64,000 nucleotides of DNA. It comes from Polytrichum commune. Its lineage: Eukaryota; Streptophyta; Polytrichopsida; Polytrichales; Polytrichaceae. The position numbers were made by a program, and so were the translations under genes. The notes beneath the pieces were generated by a model. The model saw only the letters and a program-made list of their open reading frames with translations. It did not search any database and was not told where the DNA came from. Shown piece after piece: positions 56,398 through 64,000 of the stretch; position 1 is the first letter of the stretch; each line of letters opens with the position of its first letter. The stretch is from NCBI GenBank assembly GCA_950295325.1, contig OX485809.1:38347081-38411080 (forward strand). Reading direction: 5' to 3'.

Positions 56398-59300
56398 ATG
56401 TGTATGGCTGCTCCTGCTGCTCTCTATCTGCCTATGAATATGTGTCAAATGCGATGTAGAATGGCAGCGGCCACCAGCAGCATTCAGTGGACTTACTCTG
56501 CCTTCTGGCGACTCTACCCTGAGACGCAGTGAGTTTCGTGTATTATCCCCCTTGGATTGCAAGTGGCCGCAATTGAAGCTAGACTCTAGATCTGCCTATG
56601 TTTGGAGTAAGGATGAATCAGGTTCCGATGAGGGTTAGGATTGGGGTAAGCCTTTTTTTCAGCTCCAAAATGCTAGCCGATGATACTGGGAATTAGATAA
56701 ATTTTGATGATGACATTCCTCCTCAATATCACTTCTTAAATCAAACTTAGTACTCTATCTTCATGTGTTCAGTCAGGCAGTCACTCCAAGCAGTTCCTGA
56801 ATTCCAGCACCAAAGATGTTACCAGAGATTTGAGGAGCTGAAAACATCTAAGAATTTTTATTTTTTTTATGTTTGGATGGATTGTTAGGGCGCTGGGTTG
56901 GTATGAAGGATATTACAGCGGCAGCATCAAATTCAAGTGTGACCTACACGGAAGCGAGATAAGTTCAGAGGAATTTGGGCTGTGGCGGTCTCAGCAGCTG
57001 AAGGAACTGTATGCAACAATCCGCAGTTCCAGTTTGGGCAGATTGCAGACTCCGCCTTTGGAGGATCCTACGGCGTTGAATCCGGAAGAGCTAACAGAAC
57101 TGGAGTGGTTCTACTTGAATTGCATGTCCCTCTCGTTCCCACCAGGTGTTGGGTACACACTTCTCTACAGCCCTCATCAACCTTTCATCGGCTACAATCG
57201 TGTTTTTTTTAGCATATCAACTTGATGCAGCATCTCCTTCGGCAGATGTATGACATTAAGCCACATTAATTGAGCCACATGTATACCTGTATAACTTTCT
57301 ATCTCCATATAGAATTGTATATAAATGTATGCACCTATTGTAACATTAAGGCACATTTAGGCCACATTGAGGCACATGTATATATGTATCTATGTAATTC
57401 ATCAGGGCACGTTTCTTGAGCCCCTTGGGGTTTCTCATCACCAAGCTGATGGCCATCGCTCAATTGAGTCGACGTATAGCAAGAGTTATAATTTAATCAT
57501 CAATCTGAAGCGTTTCAAATTTGTGAACGATGTGCAGATTGCCAGGTCGAGCTCTTGCGAACAGGAGGCATGTGTGGCATTGCGCCACAGGCGAACTAAA
57601 CTCCAGAGTGTTCCTCCGTGCTACCATTGCCCAGGTGATTTTGAACCCTTGTCTCCTTGCAGATCGATCCTCACGACTCAGTTTCTGTAGGGTGAAGGGG
57701 ATTAACGTTCAGGCTAGACTGCATCATTTTCTATATATATATTACCCTCATTGGGATTCCAAACTCTGGGAATACCATTCATGATTGTGTCACATTTGGC
57801 TGCTCTCGAGGTGTCAATCTGGGTGAATCAACCTAAATTCATGCTCTGTATTTTCACCGTCAGATTTTCTTTCACTTTGAAGTCGAACACTAGTCTCACT
57901 TGACATGATCTCAGAGTTCTTTTTACCTGTGACTCTATTCTATTACAGACGAGGTACTGATTCTTCGTGTTAATGTTGGGATGATGTTGCAGAAAGCTCG
58001 CATTCAGGTACACAGTCCTCAACTCCTTGTATCACTGATGGGCTCCTTTTCTCATAAGAGATGATTGCACTTTTAATTACCATCATGTTAGATTAAATTG
58101 GCTTTTCTTATGATGCTCGCAATGTGGCGGAAGCTGTTTTGATGGTTCCTTGGTTTTGTGCATCTGGCAGACAGTGGTTTGTATCCCCATTCTGGATGGG
58201 GTGCTCGAATTCGGTACAACGTCCCTCGTAAGCTTATCTACCTCATAGCCAAGATCTCGATACTAAAGCTGAAGCACATTATGCATCAAGAAACACCCGG
58301 CCTATTCTTGTGACACATAGTTAGGCCAGATTATTAGGTGTAGTGAAGTTACTTGAAGTGTGTGTATATATATATATTATATATCTTCATATGGGGTGGC
58401 TTAACCCGGATCCCAAGGAACTCCAGGCTAAGATGCATAATGCTGGAATAGTACTTGGATGGGTGACCTTCCTCGCACTTGATTTCTGGTGCAGCCCACC
58501 ATCTACGGTCTGCTAGGTGAACATGGTATTCTCAACTAAACATGTAGGAACCTAGGGACTTGCCCTTAGGGAGATCCGTGCCAACTGGTTTGCCCGCACC
58601 CATCTGTTCAAGGTGTTCACCTTGAAAGGAGGTAGTAGTCTTGATTTGGGCAAACCAACCCATACACTCGTTCCTTGTTGGATGCCTAAACTCTTGCAAG
58701 GCAAGGGACCAATGTACGGGTTGGTTCGCCCCAGCCTAGTAGTCTTGGGGCGCCCTTTAATTTTCATTTCGTACATATAGACTTAGACCAACTCACAAAT
58801 TGAATCATCAACACCATGATTCATCAGAGTCGTCGTTCTGTCCTTTCTTTCTATCTTCATGTTTATGAAGTCGACTACAAGTCTGCATCATTGCTAATTT
58901 GTATGAAAAGATGAACTGAACTAATGGGGAACTAATTAGTGCCTCAAGACCAACTACTGCAGTACAGACATGATTCACCTGCCTGAGGCTTAAGTAGTTG
59001 ATCTGCAGCACATGTGCAAGAGGGGGGAAGTACATGCATGGTTGTGAATGGAATAAAAAAATGTTGATCAGCTTGACATGTAACATTCTTACACATCGGA
59101 AGGCCGCAGGTGAAGGAAGATCCAGCACTGCTACTTCAAATGCAAGCCCCCTTCCTAGAGGTGTCGAACCAGCCCACACCTGGCTTTGAATTTGCAGAGA
59201 TCTTCGACTTGAAGGGCGGGGCGGAGCATCATCACGAACTGGGTGTAAGGCTTGATGATCCTGTAACGCCTGAAGATGTCATCATCAACACTTGGAAGGT

Positions 59301-61161
59301 GGAATTACAAAGAACATTTTCAAATCTGAAATTTCCAGTAGACTTCAGTGTGATCCATTCACCCCCTGAGAGTGAGCCATAGGCTAATTAATTTCTCGGG
59401 CTATATATAACTTGGCAGGTGAAAGGTGTATGAATTTGCTAAAATTGTGGCATGACAACAGGACAGGCCAGAAAATGGAAATCCGGAAGTGATGAGAAGC
59501 CCTAGCTCCGGTGCCTTCAAGAGCTGGAGAAAAAGGTCCTTGGAACAGCAGCAGCAGCAGCAACAGTTCGGGGGGAACCCCCAATGGATGCTAAAGAAGG
59601 CCTTGATGACTTTTCCTCACCTTTCTGCTGCGAAAAATGTAATCGGGGTAAAGCAAGAGTCTGAAGGCCGAAGGGAGAGTGAAGATTCTGAATGGAATCA
59701 AAAGACAAAAGCTCGAAGAACTTCAGACCTTGGTGGAGGTCATGTGATGGCTGAGCGTAGGCGGAGGGAGAAGCTCAATGATCGGTTCGTGACACTGAGG
59801 ACCCTTGTTCCCTTTGTTACCAAGGTAAAGCTTGACATTTAAGACTTCCTTGATGTTGGTAAGAATCATCTGCGTGCTAAGTTGCTGATGTCAAATTAAT
59901 TGATGCGCTTCTCGAAGTCCATCATGGTAGAGGTCACTGTCACCTAAATGGATGCTTTTAAAAGAGTGAGTCTAAGGTTCCAGATAGTCTAGGGTTTAAG
60001 GCCTTAGGGTTTCAGCTGTCTTGCACCCAATGATGGAAAATCTACCAACATACTTTGGAAGATTCTCGCTAGTGAGATGTTTAGCTCAGTTTTTGATCAA
60101 TTCAAGCATGTCAACATGTGGGTAGCATTCGACCAAAAATCCAGACTGATGATGTGGTGTATGTCTCTTCAGTCAGACAAGGTGTCACTACTTGGTGATG
60201 CTATCGAATACGTGAAAGAGCTCCAGCAACGAGTTCGTGAAATTCAACCAGGAAGATGTCAAGCAGAAACCACAAAGAAAAAAGGGAGTGAATATATCAA
60301 CAAGGAAACATCAAATGCTGAAAGGAAGCCGAAGGTGACGGATGCTAACTATAAATTTTCTCAGCAAGGTGATCAATGTGTGGAACTGGAATCTTATAAA
60401 GACAGAGATCAGGCGTCCGGATGTCTGCCTGTAGAGGTCACAATGGAGGAAGATGTTGCAGTGTTGAGGATCTGTTGCCCTGGGCGTAGTAGTCTCTTGA
60501 TTGATATATTGCAGAAATTTGTCAACCTTCAACTGGAGGTCTTCAGTGTAAAAGCTGCTATCACAAAGGGCATCCTCACCACAATTTTGAAAGCAAAGGC
60601 AAGTCTGCTCTCTTAAGCAATCTTCCCTTCTTGCATCTGATTAGTATGTCTAAAAGCTATAGTTTACAATATCTTCTGAATACTTTCTATGAAACACCAT
60701 GCCGCATAATTCATGGCTATTTATGGCTATTCAAGCCGAACATATTCATGGCTATCAAAAGGTGAGCAATGGCTTCGCCAGGCTACTGTAATTTCTGTTT
60801 GTAAATGAGTGGTTTCGAACTAAAATGTTCAAGTCAAGCCTGAGTGATGTTGTGATTTCAATAGAGATTAATGCACCTTAGTAGGGATCCTAATTCAGGA
60901 GGTGTATGTGCTCTCCTTGTCCTAAAAGTGACTCTGGTTTTAGGCTCTGAAAAAGAAAGATCCGTAGACCATCGTTCAACAATGAGAGATGTGTAAACAT
61001 TCTTAATGAGATGATGTACTCACTTGCATTTACTTTGACAGGTCAAGAGCTCTCAAAGATACGACAGTCAGAAATCGAAGGAAATGCAAGCTGCTTTGCT
61101 TCACATCGTTGAAGATTTACGAAGGCGTAGCACCAAAAGCACATTCTCTGTGGAACAGTGA
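56398..61161 (+). CDS. MYC-type bHLH transcription factor (TT8/GL3-like, subgroup IIIf), nine exons
   Basis: These factors act in the nucleus with R2R3-MYB and WD40 partners, controlling flavonoid and epidermal programmes. Exons: 56398-56528, 56889-57152, 57538-57634, 57993-58007, 58171-58227, 59110-59298, 59462-59824, 60173-60598, 61042-61161. Phases join cleanly, giving about 553 residues. Start: 56398 is the first ATG after a stop at 56311, but 56461 has a better context (agaATGg), and an upstream exon is possible. The bHLH-MYC_N domain spans exons 1-5 ('IQWTYSAFWRLYP', 'RSQQLKELYATI', 'ELEWFYLNCMS', 'LPGRALANRRHVW', 'TVVCIPILDGVLEFGTT'). An acidic exon 6 follows. Exon 7 carries a Q7 run and the basic region 'HVMAERRRREKLNDRF' with the G-box-reading H345, E349 and R353. 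Exon 8 completes the helix-loop-helix ('DKVSLLGDAIEYVKEL') and has an ACT-like end. Exon 4 is only 15 nt. Intron 8 uses a GC donor (60599). Exon 6 could instead end at 59244 (GGT|GTAAGG). Confidence 0.9.
57993..58007 (+). other. 15-nt microexon of the bHLH gene
   Basis: 'ttgcag' precedes and 'gtacac' follows AAAGCTCGCATTCAG, which encodes KARIQ. This fills exactly the gap between 'RATIAQ' and 'TVVCIP', where family members have a similar five-residue link. Both flanking introns are phase 0. Confidence 0.85.
58390..58498 (+). pseudogene. 5S rRNA-derived pseudogene or SINE head
   Basis: It lies in bHLH intron 5. 'cccggatcccaaggaactcc', then 'aatagtacttggatgggtga' and a final 'ctggtgcagccc' follow the order of plant 5S rRNA, including the pol III internal control region (A-box part near 58430 altered; C-box 'gatgggtgacc' intact). 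The first ~25 bases of 5S are poorly matched and several indels are present, so it is not a functional gene. The following ~250 bp contain inverted phrases ('ggcaaaccaaccc' near 58649 and 'gggttggttcgcc' near 58718). These could be the body of a 5S-headed SINE. Confidence 0.75.
60599..61041 (+). other. GC-AG intron 8 of the bHLH gene
   Basis: The exon ends AAAGCAAAG and the intron begins GCAAGT, the classic strong GC-donor context, and ends 'tttgacag' at 61041. No GT near the junction keeps both the frame and the ACT-like alignment. Reading on without splicing stops after five codons. Confidence 0.8.
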
Positions 61162-62635
61162 GATGTTCCACATCTACTTTGAAGGCCGGAGCGCTAAAAT
61201 CTGAAAGGTACACAATCGTCTCCTCGAATCCACGTGAAACTTGTTGATCTTGAAGAGGTGACCGCTCATCAAGGGAAGGTGAGCTGATACATTCTGTAAT
61301 CTGCCCATTCTTATATACGCAGGAACTATTTTTCCGTGAGAAAATCGTGAAAAAATTGAGGGCTCGGTTCAAATCACTTTCTTATGGCCTATTCCTCCCT
61401 TCCTCCTCAACCAATTCTATCCTACAACAATCCTTCCTAGACTTGGATACAAAGTTGTAGAATAATATGATTATGCAAATCTGGCCATGGTTTTTAAACT
61501 TGATCTTGCTCATGTGTTACAGAATGGGAGTAACACAAAGCTATCAGCTCCATTTCAGAGGCATAACCTGCTGGAACTCTTCGCCTCGCCCTACACTGCC
61601 CCCTTCTATTTCCTCACAGAAATTTGGTTTCTGACAACAGGTAGATTATTTAAGCCCATACACCCGAAGAGAATGTGGATGCTCTAATCCGCTGCTGCGA
61701 TAGCTGGGTGGAAATGCTAATCCTCCAAGTTTCAGAGTAAGCAATTAATGTGACTGCTCCGGTCTCTGAGCTCTTCTGCCACCTGCTGTTTGAGCAAGAA
61801 ATGTGAGAGTTTCTCTGACACCTAGCCATTGCTCATAAATTCATCCCATCTGTACCTCTGTCAAAAAAATAGTGTTTGTTCAGAATGCAAGTTGATTCAA
61901 TCTCCTTACAATGACAATAAGGTTTCATTACAACTACTACAAAATGATTTCCGTACTCAAGATCAGTTTCAAGCCCATGGCGTGATGGCTCTATTGACTT
62001 ATTAACGATTGACATCTTGAATTTGCAGCAGTGGTTGCTGGATTCCTCGCATTCTAGTTTGTTCTGAAACCTTCGAGAAGGCTCAATCACATGCTATCCA
62101 AATTTAGATCCTGGAGGTGGAGCACTGGTTTTGGGATCATGTGAACAATGTAGCTATCCTGGAGAAGGTGATCATGTTCTTTCCGGTTCTGGAGCTCTTT
62201 TAATATGTAAGGAAGGCCGCCCGGAGAGTTGGACTGTTTAATGCCTTTTAAAGAGTAAAGAGAGGTGTTTGTAGGGTTAGGGTTTAGGGTTCAACAGATT
62301 CTGTCTTGGAGCTAATAGTGAAGTCAAGCACATTCAAACCCACAGTAGTTGCATATACTCGGCAAGCTCCTGATAAGAATTTGGATTTTTCTATTGACGT
62401 CGGTGTATATTCTGAGCTACATCTTAGAGTGTGACCAGCAGCCTCCCAAAGCAACACTTCATCAGTAAATAGTGACAATTTGCCATGATAGTAATCATGG
62501 ATCGAATGTTTAAGTAATTTTTATGGGTTTTCTGGCATTTTCTTATCATTGACAGTTGTTCCATTGATCCAGTTTGGACATGATCTCTTGTTGGAGTAAA
62601 CGTATGCAATCTTTGGAACAACAGGCTACATGTTG
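61162..62635. other. bHLH 3' region and intergenic DNA
   Basis: No gene recognised. A short telomere-like run 'ggttagggtttagggttc' lies near 62275-62292. Minus-strand ORFs of 64-85 codons have no similarity that I know. Confidence 0.4.
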
Positions 62636-62639
62636 ATTA

Positions 62640-62770
62640 TGTTCAGTTTTTCTTCAATAATCTAAGGTAATTTCTATAGATTCCTCTAAAAAGATCAGCG
62701 ACTTGCCTTAAAGCCTTGGACTTGAACTAATTACTTTTCAAACTCAACCAGCTCACCTGTAACTAGCAGT
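62640..62770. repeat. Diverged third copy of the 52.4-kb repeat
   Basis: 'tatagattcctctaaa' followed by 'gatca', 'cttttcaaactcaac' and 'tgtaactag' matches, in order, the second half of 52410-52620. Confidence 0.45.
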
Positions 62771-64000
62771 CAGCTCTCTCTGATGAACTAGAGTATCAAA
62801 TGTCATGATCAGTCTGTTTAGCCGATAAGAAATCCACGTGTGAAGTGCTTGGCACTTTGGAGATGGTGCAAATGACGTGGATTTTCTTAAGCACCAAGTA
62901 GAACAGAGCATTGCATCGTCCACAACACGGTTATTTTGATGTACACTATGTCAACACTCAACTTCGTGGGCTAACTTCATACCAATGGAATGTGGTATAA
63001 TCAAATGTAACCTAATAGACACCTTTTCCTCAACTTTTGGGGATAACTTTGGGCTTGTTTATACTGGTGACCAATGGCCGTGAGAAAAATGAATTAGGTT
63101 TTCTCATGGTCATGGTCCTTGGACCGGAGTCATGACAAAACATGATTAAGCATAGTGAACAATGTTGAGAGGGCAAGAGCGTATGATCTGCTCCCTCTTC
63201 CGAGGAGAGTCGTGCATGTGTTTTCCCATTGCATTGCTTTTATGAAACTCGAGCTGAGCACTGTAGATATCATAAATAATGAGTAGGATTTGAGCATAAA
63301 ACCTTGGGATATTTGGAGCCCCATAGGAAAGGATCAACCTTTTGAATATATTATGAATGAAGAGAAATCCACATCAAAAAATTTCAAAAGCTTTCGTCAC
63401 ATGACGTAATATAGAGTGGACAGTCGACCCTCACTCTTTGACGAAACAACCTATGTGGGTGGTCAAACCGCAAAATCCAGCTCACCCCCGAACAATATCC
63501 ATTCCTAGACATGTAAGCCATGCCACTTTCCCATCTACTATTTGGCGTGGTCAATCTTCTTTTTGATGACCTAGTATAAAGTCAAGTGAAATCATCATTC
63601 AATTTTCAACCAATGAGAGAATCAAGAAAACAATTGCCAATGCCCTCCTTGGGTCACTATATCACTTATCCCAATCAGTGTGTGTTACTATTTGAAATTA
63701 CCCAATACAATAACATCTTACTTAGAAGTTCAACTTTACTAACAAAACCTCAACAAGTTGTTCAGACATTATATACTAAACGACTTTGCTTGGTAAAGTA
63801 TTATATTCTCATTAAATAATTATAACACTACGTAACTCCACATAGTAACACGGGTAATCGGTGTAGTGCAAGCAAACATGCCCTTGGTCCTAATACACTA
63901 CAAGAATATGCTCGAAGAGCAACACAACAAATCATTTCCAGCGACACGGTTGAACGTCAGAACATGGTAACTTCTTGACACTCTCAAGCTTCTTTGCGAG
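62771..64000. other. Intergenic, no gene recognised
   Basis: AT-rich with ORFs under 80 codons and no recognised motifs. Confidence 0.4.

Noticed and set aside
58390-58498. Functional 5S rRNA gene
   Set aside because: The 5' part is poorly matched, the internal control region is altered and no tandem copies are present.
59299-59382. bHLH protein ending at the TAG near 59380
   Set aside because: That would lose the bHLH domain. The next exon joins in phase and carries the basic region.
62272-62292. Telomeric repeat
   Set aside because: Only two or three telomere-like units, with no array; interstitial chance or a telo-box.

Overview
This window is nuclear DNA of a land plant. It has two multi-exon plant genes: a plastid acyl-ACP thioesterase of the FATB type (7818-13529, +) and a MYC/bHLH transcription factor of the TT8/GL3-like type (56398-61161, +). 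Both use standard plant splice signals. They sit in a repeat-rich background of Ty3/gypsy LTR retrotransposons, solo LTRs, inverted-repeat elements and minisatellites. The species cannot be fixed from sequence alone. The unusual FATB N-terminus, the large gene family remnants I do not recognise and the integrase with a PHD finger would fit a seed-free plant (lycophyte, fern or bryophyte), but this is inference.

Layout. 1-7.7 kb: intergenic DNA with two inverted-repeat elements (497-836; 3560-4178) and a 70-bp foldback at 3921-3990. 7.8-13.5 kb: FATB in six exons; intron 1 holds a three-unit 192-bp tandem repeat, and intron 3 holds two degenerate extra copies of the exon 3 donor region. 13.5-16.6 kb: mostly empty, with a dispersed repeat shared with 51.6 kb. 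16.6-32.5 kb: a nested retrotransposon complex. It contains a minus-oriented LTR (from 16580), plus-oriented LTR material ending at 21405, a decayed gypsy gag-pol (about 22.3-30.7 kb) split by an unrelated solo LTR (24648-26801), an internally deleted second copy, and a 3' LTR (31640-32539).

32.5-41.0 kb: minus-strand coding remnants. A C48 (Ulp1-like) cysteine protease has its last visible exon cut by the gypsy 3' LTR. An unrecognised protein begins at 41031, and its first intron carries a solo LTR (38741-40487) with a perfect 5-bp target duplication. 41.7-42.7 kb: a 24-bp minisatellite. 43.5-44.6 kb: a very AT-rich block. 45.4-48.7 kb: plus-strand remnants of an unknown gene and of a protein-kinase N-lobe. 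Between them lies a promoter-like element followed by three evenly spaced hairpins. 49.5-50.7 kb: a truncated gypsy integrase ending in a PHD finger, then a polypurine tract and LTR start. 50.8-56.4 kb: intergenic repeats. 56.4-61.2 kb: the bHLH gene, with a 15-nt microexon, a GC-AG intron and a 5S-rRNA-derived pseudogene in an intron. 61.2-64 kb: no gene seen.

The two intact genes have no obvious joint function. Most of the rest is explained by successive retrotransposon insertions followed by solo-LTR formation and decay dominated by C-to-T/G-to-A changes, as expected of methylated, silenced DNA.
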